Below, in pieces: positions 1 through 7,288 of a DNA stretch of 64,000 nt. Numbering within the stretch: position 1 is the first letter of the stretch; each line of letters begins with the position of its first letter. Made by a program: the position numbers and the translations under genes. The notes under the pieces are model-generated. The model saw nothing but the letters and a program-made list of their open reading frames with translations. It did not search any database and was not told the origin of the DNA. The stretch comes from a virus, in IMG/VR virus record IMGVR_UViG_3300007513_002281, positions 46,044-110,043 of that record. The stretch is one strand, 5' to 3'.

Positions 1-519
1 GGGTCAGGATGCTCTGATAATAGTCTAGGTGAAGATTGTGAAATTTCTAAAAAATCTAAATCTCACCCACCCTGGGCTAAAAAACTATTCAAGAAAATTG
101 TCTTTTTAACACACCCAGATAAGATTCCATCCGCCCTAAATAGTGACATGAAGGATAGACTTGTTAGCCAATATCAGCTAGCAAAAGAATCAATAGACAG
201 CTATGAATATGTTTCTGTGGCTATTATAGCATTTGATTTAGATATTTCTCCAATTGAGATTGACTTTAGCGATTCTGATATATTTAAGAAAAAAGAGAAA
301 GAGATTTCAAATAAGATAGCTTCACTTAAGCGTACGATTTATTGGACTTGGTCAAACTCTAGTGATAGTCAAAGAGAACAAATAATGAACCAGTTTTTAA
401 AGTCTAGAGGGTGGGACACTTCTGAAAGCATGAGAAAAAAATCTAGAAAGGGATCCGGAAACCATCCTGGAAAATCTATTTCATGGATAAGAAAGCTAGA
501 AAAAACAACAGATTCTTAG
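1..519 (+). CDS. J-domain protein, 5' end outside window
   Basis: The reading frame is open from base 1, so the gene begins upstream of the window; the ATG at 148 is internal. An HPD signature (residues 38-40 of the visible part, bases 112-120) sits in THPDK after a lysine-rich helix (LFKKIVF) and is followed by a helix ending SIDSYEY, the pattern of a DnaJ J-domain. J-domains stimulate the ATPase of Hsp70, so this may recruit host DnaK. The rest is a charged helical tail ending in a basic, serine-rich stretch. No zinc-finger or C-terminal substrate domain is visible, unlike the full DnaJ at 6182. Partner and role are inferred. Confidence 0.72.
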   Translation, partial: GSGCSDNSLGEDCEISKKSKSHPPWAKKLFKKIVFLTHPDKIPSALNSDMKDRLVSQYQLAKESIDSYEYVSVAIIAFDLDISPIEIDFSDSDIFKKKEKEISNKIASLKRTIYWTWSNSSDSQREQIMNQFLKSRGWDTSESMRKKSRKGSGNHPGKSISWIRKLEKTTDS

Positions 520-538
520 TAAGTAGATTTGGTATCCG

Positions 539-1198
539 CTAGCTATTAAACTTCCGCAGCCTAGCAACACCGTCAGTCACAGTCACATATGTCTGATGTG
601 TGACCCAGTCACCTGCATTAATATAGGTCTTAATATTTTGATCTTCATCAACCCAGATTAAAGCCTCTGGTATGTGCGTATGACCCATAATGAATACATC
701 AATCTTCGGATGATGTCGAAGAATATTGATAATGCTTCTTAGCTTATGCTTTTTAATTTGAATCTCTGTCCACCACGTTGTGAAGTCAAAGTTGAAAGTG
801 AATTCTAGCATGTTTTGAACTATAGAAAGAAATTTAACAAACACTCTATTTGCAAGAGCTCCTTTTTCATATATGTCACCATGCTCAACTCTAAACTTTC
901 TGTTGCCTTCCTCGAAGTCATATCTTTTCACGAATGTGACATTAAAGAATGTCTTTCCGATAACATTGACTAAGCTTTCATCGTGATTTCCTACGACGTA
1001 TATTATTCTTTTATTGTAGTCTATTGCCTCTATGATTTCCATACATCGTTCTGTAAATACTGGTATCTTAATAAAGTCAATAATGTCACCAGCTAAAATC
1101 AGCTGATCGTAGTCTTCGGATTTAAGAAAGCTGAGAAGAGAATTAGACTTATAGAACTTTGTTCCAATATGAGTGTCTGATATGATTACTCTCTTCAT
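539..1198 (-). CDS. Calcineurin-like metallophosphoesterase (LpxH/YfcE-like)
   Basis: A 219-residue protein, one of only two genes read on the minus strand. It carries the ordered metal-binding motifs of the family: SDTHIG near residue 7, GDIIDF near 37, GNHDE near 69, and GHTHIPE near 173. Length and motif order resemble UDP-2,3-diacylglucosamine pyrophosphatase LpxH and related phage phosphoesterases. The substrate cannot be told from sequence; nucleotides, lipid A precursors and cyclic nucleotides are all known for the family. It converges with the J-domain gene (20-base gap) and diverges from the operon starting at 1386. Confidence 0.85.
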   Translation of the reverse strand: MKRVIISDTHIGTKFYKSNSLLSFLKSEDYDQLILAGDIIDFIKIPVFTERCMEIIEAIDYNKRIIYVVGNHDESLVNVIGKTFFNVTFVKRYDFEEGNRKFRVEHGDIYEKGALANRVFVKFLSIVQNMLEFTFNFDFTTWWTEIQIKKHKLRSIINILRHHPKIDVFIMGHTHIPEALIWVDEDQNIKTYINAGDWVTHQTYVTVTDGVARLRKFNS

Positions 1199-1259
1199 GT
1201 TTTAGATATGCCCTAAGAATATTTATATTATACACCAGGCGCATTGAATTAAAAACATT

Positions 1260-1288
1260 AATACAGTTTTAGATTTGATGTTTATAAT
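1260..1288 (+). promoter_or_regulatory. Possible promoter (AATACA-17-TATAAT)
   Basis: TATAAT at 1283-1288 lies 17 bases after AATACA (1260-1265), upstream of the gene at 1386. A similar AATACAG...TTATAAT arrangement precedes ThyX (3819-3846), with 16-base spacing. The -10 is clear; the -35 assignment is tentative. Confidence 0.4.
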
Positions 1289-1296
1289 CAAAAAGT

Positions 1297-1312
1297 CAAT
1301 TCAATTGAATTG
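1297..1312. repeat. Perfect 16-bp palindrome
   Basis: CAATTCAATTGAATTG is a perfect palindrome just after the TATAAT of the putative promoter and 74 bases before the gene at 1386. Its place near the expected transcription start fits an operator, but no regulator is assigned. In AT-rich DNA a chance palindrome remains possible. Confidence 0.4.
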
Positions 1313-1385
1313 AAAAAGCTAGATAGAAATAAGAGATAGAAGAATTATATTTTTGTCTAGTGAGTTCAAAAAATAGGGAGAAACA

Positions 1386-1649
1386 ATGAACGAATATAGA
1401 CTTTCTGATGAAGTGATTGCACAGATCGCCAAGATTATCCAGGTTGCAATCTTGACAGGCACAGACGTCGTTGATAATCTTAGAATGATGAGAGTTACAA
1501 ACTCAAGTGATGAAGAAAGCGTCCTTACACTTACAGACGGGTACAAAGACATGAGTGAAAGCCAGATAGCTGATTTGCTTGAAAAGGCTTCTCAAGCCTC
1601 TGAAATGACTATGGCAGACGCGCTTGAGATCGAGGGAGATCTAAATTGA
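1386..1649 (+). CDS. Unrecognised small helical protein
   Basis: An 87-residue acidic protein preceded by GGGAG five bases before the ATG. I do not recognise a family. It is mostly predicted helix, without Cys or membrane segments. It is the first gene of a tightly coupled string: its TGA overlaps the TTG start of the pyrophosphatase at 1646. Co-translation with nucleotide-pool enzymes suggests, but does not prove, a role in that module. Confidence 0.7.
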   Translation: MNEYRLSDEVIAQIAKIIQVAILTGTDVVDNLRMMRVTNSSDEESVLTLTDGYKDMSESQIADLLEKASQASEMTMADALEIEGDLN

Positions 1650-2023
1650 ATGACGACAGGCTTCGAGTCATGTTTGATCTAAGAGAGAGGTTTATGCTAT
1701 CGCTTAAGGAGAAGTTCCCCGACGCTTACCCAGCTTGGCCGCTTGACCTAAGTAAGAAAAGTGATCAACAGCTTTGTAGAGATATGGCACTAAGAGGAGT
1801 TGAAGAGATGTTTGAAGCATTACAGCACCTTAAGAACTGGAAGCCTCATCGACAGACAGAAGTTAGTGAGTTTGATCATGATGCTTTTTTAGAAGAGGTA
1901 GTCGATGCATTTAATTACTTTTTTTCTTTGATCATTTTATCAGGAAGCTCAGCAGATGACCTATATAATTCTTATATAAAGAAGGACTTCATTATACATG
2001 AGCGCCTCGATAAAGGATACTAG
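1646..2023 (+). CDS. All-alpha NTP pyrophosphatase (MazG/dUTPase_2-like)
   Basis: A 125-residue protein starting with TTG that overlaps the previous stop as TTGA; GGGAG stands seven bases upstream. The sequence has the helical metal-binding pattern of dimeric dUTPase/MazG enzymes: an EEMFEAL helix near residues 54-60, then EEVVDAFNYFF near 83-93, where E/E and E/D..N side chains hold Mg2+ in the family. Such enzymes hydrolyse dUTP, dCTP or non-canonical dNTPs to monophosphates; T4 gp56 is a functional analogue. Followed, with overlap, by a gene of unknown function and then a second pyrophosphatase-like domain. Confidence 0.7.
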   Translation: MNDDRLRVMFDLRERFMLSLKEKFPDAYPAWPLDLSKKSDQQLCRDMALRGVEEMFEALQHLKNWKPHRQTEVSEFDHDAFLEEVVDAFNYFFSLIILSGSSADDLYNSYIKKDFIIHERLDKGY

Positions 2024-2321
2024 CTTTGCAAAGATAAAGCTAGAAACATGCCATCAAGACCCTATCTGTTTTTCTTCCCCCAAAGAGCTTAAAAAAATAT
2101 TAAGTGAAACTAATGAAAAAATACATACCGGTGTGATAGAATTTACATGTAATGAGGGGTCTAGGCCTCTTGTTGATGAACGTGGATATACACAAATGTC
2201 TTCTTTGGTCTTTGATCAGACGCATTCAGATGCTATTATATCCGCTTTTAAAGATGTTTTTCTGAGGGGGAAAAATGAAAACCAATCTATCGAGCCTGTT
2301 TCAGACACAAAAGCAGTTTAA
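1998..2321 (+). CDS. Unrecognised protein in overlapping nucleotide-enzyme operon
   Basis: A 107-residue reading frame overlapping the previous gene by 26 bases and the next by 47. Codon composition matches the neighbours and it fills the 250-base gap between two enzyme genes, which supports it as real. No known domain is recognised; the first half has alternating beta-like segments. The long 3' overlap is unusual and its C-terminal residues may be unconserved. Confidence 0.55.
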   Translation: MSASIKDTSFAKIKLETCHQDPICFSSPKELKKILSETNEKIHTGVIEFTCNEGSRPLVDERGYTQMSSLVFDQTHSDAIISAFKDVFLRGKNENQSIEPVSDTKAV

Positions 2322-3222
2322 TGATCTATTTTTCAATAGAGATAACTTAAGTCAAATTGAAAAAGAGGAGATTACTAAGTCGCTATCTTTGGCATTGCAC
2401 TCTGAGATATCTTCAATGATATCTGGAATTAACTTTAAGGATCATAAGTGCAGCCGAATCGAGATAGACGTCAATAAGATTCTTTACGAGTCGGTCGATG
2501 CATTCAGATATATCATAGCAATTATGAACCTTTGGGGAATATCTCATGATCAATTTACTGATGCATTTGATGATAAGGATCTCTACCTCAAGACCTGTCA
2601 CAAGATAGAAAGAAATACCTGGGACGGTCGACCTGTCTTGATAGTCGACATGGATGATGTCATCGTTGGATTTAGAGATGGATTTATTGGATGGCTTCGA
2701 GATAGATACGCTGTTCATGTGGATCCAGAATGTCCAGAGTACTATACTACCACCGCAGTGAAGGAAAAGGGTCTTAATCCGGAGTCAGTTTTCTTTAGCT
2801 TTATTTCTGAAAGAAAACTTCGAGATCTAGAGCCGATCGGAAACATGATTCAAATTTTAAATAAGCTTCACGATTTAGGATACTGGATTCAGCTGCTTAC
2901 AGCTCGACCTGAGGAGAATCTTCTCTGTTGTTATGATACATACAGATGGCTTGAGTCATCTGGCCTAAAGTATGATAGGCTTAACTTTAGCGGAGAAAAA
3001 TATCGATGGCTTGCTCAGTCAGAATATTATGATACTGGGTCAATCGTTTGTGCCATTGATGATTCGCCTAAGCACTCTGCAGAGTATGCCAAGCATGGTA
3101 TCAACGTTATCTCCCCTTTGACATCTTATAATAGAGAGCTTGAAACTGTTGATAGGGTCAGGTTTTATGCTGATGATTCAGATGTTTTAGAGATGATAAG
3201 GGAATTATCAAAAAACGTGTAG
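2275..3222 (+). CDS. NTP pyrophosphatase-like domain fused to HAD 5'-deoxyribonucleotidase
   Basis: A 315-residue two-domain protein. Residues 1-110 look like an all-alpha NTP pyrophosphatase (early FQTQKQFNDLFF helix, ALHSEISSM, then ESVDAFRYIIAIMNLWGIS). Residues from about 118 form a HAD phosphatase: VDMDDVIVGF gives the nucleophile/acid Asp pair, LTARPEE the motif II Thr, and CAIDDSPKH the distal acidic motif, as in 5'(3')-deoxyribonucleotidases. The fusion would take a dNTP to dNMP and then to a nucleoside. The specificity is unknown. The stop codon TAG lies inside the -35 element of the next promoter. A strong GAGGGGGA precedes the ATG. Confidence 0.75.
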   Translation: MKTNLSSLFQTQKQFNDLFFNRDNLSQIEKEEITKSLSLALHSEISSMISGINFKDHKCSRIEIDVNKILYESVDAFRYIIAIMNLWGISHDQFTDAFDDKDLYLKTCHKIERNTWDGRPVLIVDMDDVIVGFRDGFIGWLRDRYAVHVDPECPEYYTTTAVKEKGLNPESVFFSFISERKLRDLEPIGNMIQILNKLHDLGYWIQLLTARPEENLLCCYDTYRWLESSGLKYDRLNFSGEKYRWLAQSEYYDTGSIVCAIDDSPKHSAEYAKHGINVISPLTSYNRELETVDRVRFYADDSDVLEMIRELSKNV

Positions 3223-3245
3223 CTTTGGCTTATGTTTGGTATAAT
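3217..3245 (+). promoter_or_regulatory. Promoter, GTGTAG-17-TATAAT
   Basis: GTGTAG (3217-3222, overlapping the stop codon of the upstream gene), a 17-base spacer ending TTTGG, and TATAAT (3240-3245) form an extended -10 promoter of the class repeated across this window. It drives the secreted protein at 3287. Confidence 0.7.
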
Positions 3246-3286
3246 GTAGTTGTGGAAATTATTTCACTTTTTAGGAGAATATAGTA

Positions 3287-3757
3287 ATGCGTAAATTGTT
3301 TTTTGGTAGTCTTGTTCTATCTTTTCTTGTTGCAGGGTCATCTTTTGCAGACAGCCCGACAGCACCTACAGAAAAAAAGACAGTAGTTTCTGAAAAGTCG
3401 ACAGAGCTGCCTTCAACTCGACTAGATCGTTCAGAGTTTACAATGTGTCGATCTGAAATCGAAAATGAATCGACAAAGTTTTATAATATTGGCAGCATGT
3501 GTGCTGATGGCCTTTTCGCTCTGATGGAGGGGCGGGGCTGTGAGAATATCGTTCACGAAACTGCAGCCGGTGGATGGACATATCACTACTGCGCAGAGGC
3601 GGATACATGCGACCGTCTACACAACAGCGTGTTTGTAGTTGCTTCTGTTGATCTTAACATTCCAGAAATTTTCCCTGTAGAAGATTATGAAATGTGGTGT
3701 ATGGATAACAATTATGCAATTCTTCGTCAGCCCATTGAGAGTGATCTTGAAGAATAG
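3287..3757 (+). CDS. Secreted Cys-containing protein with signal peptide
   Basis: A 156-residue protein with a clear Sec signal: MRK, a hydrophobic stretch, and likely cleavage after SSFA near residue 21. The mature part has a low-complexity Pro/Thr/Glu linker, then a Cys-rich domain with seven Cys that could form disulfides in the periplasm. I know no family for it. It is a single-gene unit: its own promoter (3217-3245) and a strong terminator (3783-3808). That isolation suggests an accessory function such as periplasmic host interaction. Confidence 0.75.
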   Translation: MRKLFFGSLVLSFLVAGSSFADSPTAPTEKKTVVSEKSTELPSTRLDRSEFTMCRSEIENESTKFYNIGSMCADGLFALMEGRGCENIVHETAAGGWTYHYCAEADTCDRLHNSVFVVASVDLNIPEIFPVEDYEMWCMDNNYAILRQPIESDLEE

Positions 3758-3782
3758 ATACATTTTATAAAACCTAATAATT

Positions 3783-3808
3783 GAGCTGGCTTTGCCAGCT
3801 CTTTTTTT
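3783..3808 (+). terminator. Rho-independent terminator
   Basis: GAGCTGGC-TTT-GCCAGCTC forms an 8-bp GC-rich hairpin (3783-3801), followed by seven T. It ends the transcript of the secreted protein gene. Confidence 0.9.
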
Positions 3809-3818
3809 ATTTATCTTT

Positions 3819-3846
3819 AATACAGATTCGATGTCTTTGTTATAAT
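3819..3846 (+). promoter_or_regulatory. Possible promoter upstream of thyX
   Basis: TATAAT at 3841-3846, preceded by AATACA (3819-3824) at 16-base spacing; the arrangement resembles the site at 1260-1288. The -35 is uncertain. Confidence 0.45.
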
Positions 3847-3871
3847 ATTTTATTACCACATGAGGAGAAAA

Positions 3872-4846
3872 ATGCCCCAAAATAAAAATCTAGAACCCGT
3901 TAATCTTCCAATGACACTAAGATTTGATGAGGAGCCTACTACAGAGTTTCTTAATGATCTAGATGCCTTAACCATTGAGCTAGTAGATCATCCTACAGCT
4001 GAGCAGATGAGAGACGTTGCTTGGAGGTACGTGAAGGCAACCTGGGCAGATGACCCAGACTTTACAAATCCATCAGGTGTATCACAGGAGGACCTAAGTG
4101 AAAATCTTGAGGACGTTCTTTGTTTTCGAGCCTTACCGACCCCGATGGAGATTTTTAGCTTTACATTTAAGTTTGCAGGAATTGATCTCCAGACAGTGAC
4201 TCATCTTATTCGTCACCGAGCAGGCTCGTGGGCAGCACAGTGCACAGGGGACAGGTTTCTTCATCACGAGCCCTGTCTCGTTCCAAGCGCTGTCGAGAAC
4301 AGTCCAGACCTTTATCGTCGATGGAAGCGTCATGTAGAGGATGCTAAGCAGCTTTACGCAGACATGGTTGATACCCGTCAGATCTCAATGATGGATGCAA
4401 GAACCATTCTTCCCAAGTGTCTCTCAACATTCTACTACGGTCGCTTCAATCTCAAGGACATCATCGGCTTTGTCAAGCAGCGCTCAGACAAGCAGATCCA
4501 ACCTTCAGTTGATAATCTTATTGCTGCTAAGATGGCTGCAGAGATTATCAAGGTTCTTCCTGAGGCAAGTGCTGTAATTGGAACAAGGACACTCACAAGC
4601 CCGGCATGGCACTATATCAAGAATGTTCGTGCTGGAACCGGAACTAATCTTTACTGGCCAGATGATGACAGTGATGAGCACATTGAATATCATCCAAATG
4701 ATACAATCTATCAGGCTCATCGATATGATCTAAATGGAACAAATCCATCTGATGATGAGGCTGATGGAAACACTAAGTTTAGACAGATGTGGAACAGTCT
4801 AATAGAAGAAATCTCTATACTTGAAGCGATGTACAGGGATTCTTAA
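3872..4846 (+). CDS. thyX: Flavin-dependent thymidylate synthase ThyX
   Basis: A 324-residue protein. The ThyX signature appears as RHRAGSWAAQCTGDR, within HLIRHRAGS; RHR binds dUMP phosphate and FAD. The usual Ser of the motif region appears as Cys/Thr (QCTGDR), a variation seen in divergent phage forms. A second conserved block is VIGTRTLTSPAWHYIKNVR. ThyX makes dTMP from dUMP using methylene-tetrahydrofolate and FADH2. I chose the ATG at 3872, four bases after GAGGAG, rather than that at 3860, which lies before the ribosome-binding site. It is longer than bacterial ThyX (about 220-250), with an acidic N-terminal extension. Confidence 0.88.
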   Translation: MPQNKNLEPVNLPMTLRFDEEPTTEFLNDLDALTIELVDHPTAEQMRDVAWRYVKATWADDPDFTNPSGVSQEDLSENLEDVLCFRALPTPMEIFSFTFKFAGIDLQTVTHLIRHRAGSWAAQCTGDRFLHHEPCLVPSAVENSPDLYRRWKRHVEDAKQLYADMVDTRQISMMDARTILPKCLSTFYYGRFNLKDIIGFVKQRSDKQIQPSVDNLIAAKMAAEIIKVLPEASAVIGTRTLTSPAWHYIKNVRAGTGTNLYWPDDDSDEHIEYHPNDTIYQAHRYDLNGTNPSDDEADGNTKFRQMWNSLIEEISILEAMYRDS

Positions 4847-4847
4847 A

Positions 4848-5651
4848 TTGAATCAAGACAACTTCCAGATCGGGAGCTGGCTCCGTGTTAAGGACGGAAG
4901 TGTTCTTACAAAGACGCTTCCCAGTGTCTTAGATTGCTTTTGTGAAAAACATCCCATGACGAGTGGTCCAGTAATAGATAGATTTGAAGAGGGAGAAGTT
5001 AGAAATATTGCCTTGTTTGGTCTTCCGGGATCTGGAACAACAGTCGTCTTACAAGTCGTTAATCACCTTGCTCCTAACAGAGCTGTAAGATCTCATGAGT
5101 TCAAAGACACATGTCCTATGATTTTTAAGTTTAATAAAATATTTTATACAATTAGAAATCCATTTGATGTTTTTTCTTCTATGGCGAGAAGATTTGTAGA
5201 AAACGATCCCTTAGTTGACTTTGATCGAGCAATGAAAGACTCACTTAGATTTATGAGATTTAATAAATATATTACCTCTATGAAAGGAATTATAGATACA
5301 CCTGATGTTGAAGTTTGCTTTTTAAGATACGAAGACTATTTTGACAATGAAGCAAAAAGGATAGAGGCCTTATCTAATTTTTTAAATCTTGATTTAGACA
5401 ATAATGAGATCTTAGAGATTGCCAGATTTTTTTCTGTAAACGAAAATATTAAAAGAGTGGAAAAAATATTTGGCAATCTAAATAGCACGGGTCCCAGACT
5501 TAAAGACAAAGAAAGTCAATTAAATTCAAATCACATAGGTCCATCAAGAGGCGCACCGGGTTCAGGGCAGAATCTAAGCAAAGAGATTCGATCCATGATT
5601 TATGCAAAGCACCGGTGGTACTTTGATACCTTTAACTATGAAAATTTATAA
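4848..5651 (+). CDS. Sulfotransferase-family protein 1
   Basis: About 267 residues, with a probable TTG start just after the thyX stop (AGGG upstream); an earlier TTG at 4821 is also in frame. FGLPGSGTTVV matches the 5'-phosphosulfate-binding loop of PAPS-dependent sulfotransferases, and YTIRNPFDVFSSM matches the 3'-phosphate-binding motif. A C-terminal block with NHIGPSRG and YFDTFNYE is like the end of this fold. The acceptor is unknown; surface glycans or small metabolites are possible. Two more sulfotransferase-like genes occur at 17030 and 49294. Confidence 0.72.
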   Translation: MNQDNFQIGSWLRVKDGSVLTKTLPSVLDCFCEKHPMTSGPVIDRFEEGEVRNIALFGLPGSGTTVVLQVVNHLAPNRAVRSHEFKDTCPMIFKFNKIFYTIRNPFDVFSSMARRFVENDPLVDFDRAMKDSLRFMRFNKYITSMKGIIDTPDVEVCFLRYEDYFDNEAKRIEALSNFLNLDLDNNEILEIARFFSVNENIKRVEKIFGNLNSTGPRLKDKESQLNSNHIGPSRGAPGSGQNLSKEIRSMIYAKHRWYFDTFNYENL

Positions 5652-5698
5652 TACACATATCTTAAAGATGATATGATTTTTTGAAAAGGAGAACTTAG

Positions 5699-6151
5699 AT
5701 GTTTAAGAAAAAAATATACCTTGCAGCGGGCTGGTTTAACCCAATTCAAGCTCTAGAGTTAACTCAGCTTGAAGAGGTTTGTGACAATAGAGACTGGATT
5801 GATCTTGCTAGTCCGAGGCGAATTTTTGTTTGTCCGCCAAATGCTCCAAAGCACGTTCAAGATGAAACGTTTGACGGAAACTTGCATCACATTGAGACAG
5901 CAGATTTTCTTATTGTCAATACACGTGATAAAGATATTGGGACGATCTGGGAAGCAGGATATGCTTTTGCAAACAAGGTTCCGATCGTCTATTTTTGCAA
6001 TGGCCTTCCTGAAGGTGCTAAGTTTAATCTAATGCTTGCGAGAAGCGGTGTCAAGGTTTGCACTTCTTTTGAGCAGCTTGAAGATTATCTGGATCGATGT
6101 TTTGCTGATGGTGATCTTATCTGTGAGCCATACGACCAAGAAATTGAATAA
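5699..6151 (+). CDS. Nucleoside 2-deoxyribosyltransferase-like protein
   Basis: A 150-residue protein with GAGG-type ribosome-binding site (AAGGAGAAC). IYLAAGWFNPIQ at the N-terminus and DIGTIWEAGYAFA near residues 80-92 are the hallmark segments of the nucleoside 2-deoxyribosyltransferase fold; Glu of the WEAGYA segment is the usual catalytic/binding residue. It would exchange or hydrolyse bases on deoxyribonucleosides or their monophosphates, fitting the salvage genes around it. It could instead be a DNP-type dNMP glycosidase. Confidence 0.72.
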   Translation: MFKKKIYLAAGWFNPIQALELTQLEEVCDNRDWIDLASPRRIFVCPPNAPKHVQDETFDGNLHHIETADFLIVNTRDKDIGTIWEAGYAFANKVPIVYFCNGLPEGAKFNLMLARSGVKVCTSFEQLEDYLDRCFADGDLICEPYDQEIE

Positions 6152-6181
6152 ATTATAAAGATTTTATAATTAATTTTTAGA

Positions 6182-7240
6182 ATGTCTAATGATTATTATC
6201 ATGTTCTAGGGGTCTCAAAAGAGGCGACAGAAAAGGAGATAAAGGCGGCTTATAGAAAGCTAGCTATGAAATATCATCCTGATAAAAATCCAGACAATCC
6301 AAGTGCTGAGTCTAGATTTAAGGAAGTATCTGAAGCATATTCAGTTCTTTCAGATTCAGAAAAAAGATCTAACTATGACAGATTCGGGACAGCAAGTCCA
6401 CATCACGGACACGGATTTTCTCATGAAGATATATTTAGCAGATTTTCTGACTTCTTTGGGGGTGATGGGTTTAGTGACTTCTTCGACGGAGGTCGGAGGC
6501 CAGCACATCGAAAGGGGTCAGATCTCCTTATCAGAGTTAGAGTTTCTCTTGATGAAGTCTTGGGTGGTTTAAAGAAAGAGATAAAACTCAAAAGAAGAGA
6601 AAATTGTGAACCCTGCAGCGCACAGGGCTTTAGGTCTGAAAGCGACGTTGCAAGGTGCTCAGATTGTGGTGGCTCCGGAGCTGTAACTCAGAATATGGGG
6701 TTTATGTCTTTTTCCTCAACCTGCGAGAGGTGCAACGGTCGCGGAGTGACAATCAAGAATAGATGCCAGACATGCGGTGGATCTGGAGAGGTTGTTGAGT
6801 CTAGAAGCATAAGCGTCAACATTCCACCCGGTGTGAGTTCAGGCACTAGAATGAAGCTATCTGGGCTAGGCCACCGTGATGCCGGAACAGATATTCCAGG
6901 TGACGCCTATCTTGAGATTCTTGTTGATTCTCGTCCTGGATTAGAAAGAAAGGGATCAGATGTGCATAGCAAGATTACGATCTCATTTGGTGAGGCGGCT
7001 CTGGGCTGTGAGAAGAAGATAGCGACAGTTGAAGGTGACAGGGTTGTGATAATCAAGCCAGGGCTTCAGCCTGGATCAATGCTGTCTTTAAGTGGTCAGG
7101 GCTTACCTACTGAGATAGGCTCTCCTGTTAGGGGATCTCACATTCTTCACGTTAGTGTTTCTGTACCGTCTCAGCTTGATGCTGAGGAGCAAGCTCTAAT
7201 TCAGCGCCTAGAAGAGATTAGAAAGTCTAAAGACGTGTAA
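6182..7240 (+). CDS. dnaJ: DnaJ-type Hsp40 co-chaperone
   Basis: A complete 352-residue type I Hsp40. The J-domain covers residues 1-68 with HPDKN near 31; a Gly/Phe-rich region follows (about 70-105). Four CxxCxGxG-type zinc repeats appear around residues 141-205 ([32 protein letters not shown]); the first has Ala-Gln where Gly-x is usual. The C-terminal substrate-binding domains end near residue 340. It stimulates DnaK and delivers unfolded proteins. No dnaK or grpE is visible, so it probably acts with host DnaK. The phage GroEL is at 32221. Its stop codon forms part of the -35 element of the next promoter. Confidence 0.93.
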   Translation: MSNDYYHVLGVSKEATEKEIKAAYRKLAMKYHPDKNPDNPSAESRFKEVSEAYSVLSDSEKRSNYDRFGTASPHHGHGFSHEDIFSRFSDFFGGDGFSDFFDGGRRPAHRKGSDLLIRVRVSLDEVLGGLKKEIKLKRRENCEPCSAQGFRSESDVARCSDCGGSGAVTQNMGFMSFSSTCERCNGRGVTIKNRCQTCGGSGEVVESRSISVNIPPGVSSGTRMKLSGLGHRDAGTDIPGDAYLEILVDSRPGLERKGSDVHSKITISFGEAALGCEKKIATVEGDRVVIIKPGLQPGSMLSLSGQGLPTEIGSPVRGSHILHVSVSVPSQLDAEEQALIQRLEEIRKSKDV

Positions 7241-7263
7241 ACCTCTCTAATCTGTGTTACAAT
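7235..7263 (+). promoter_or_regulatory. Promoter, GTGTAA-17-TACAAT
   Basis: GTGTAA (7235-7240) overlaps the dnaJ stop, and TACAAT (7258-7263) follows after 17 bases. It is placed to transcribe the DNA polymerase gene. Same class as thirteen other sites in the window. Confidence 0.7.
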
Positions 7264-7288
7264 TATAGCAACATAAGAAAGGATAAGA

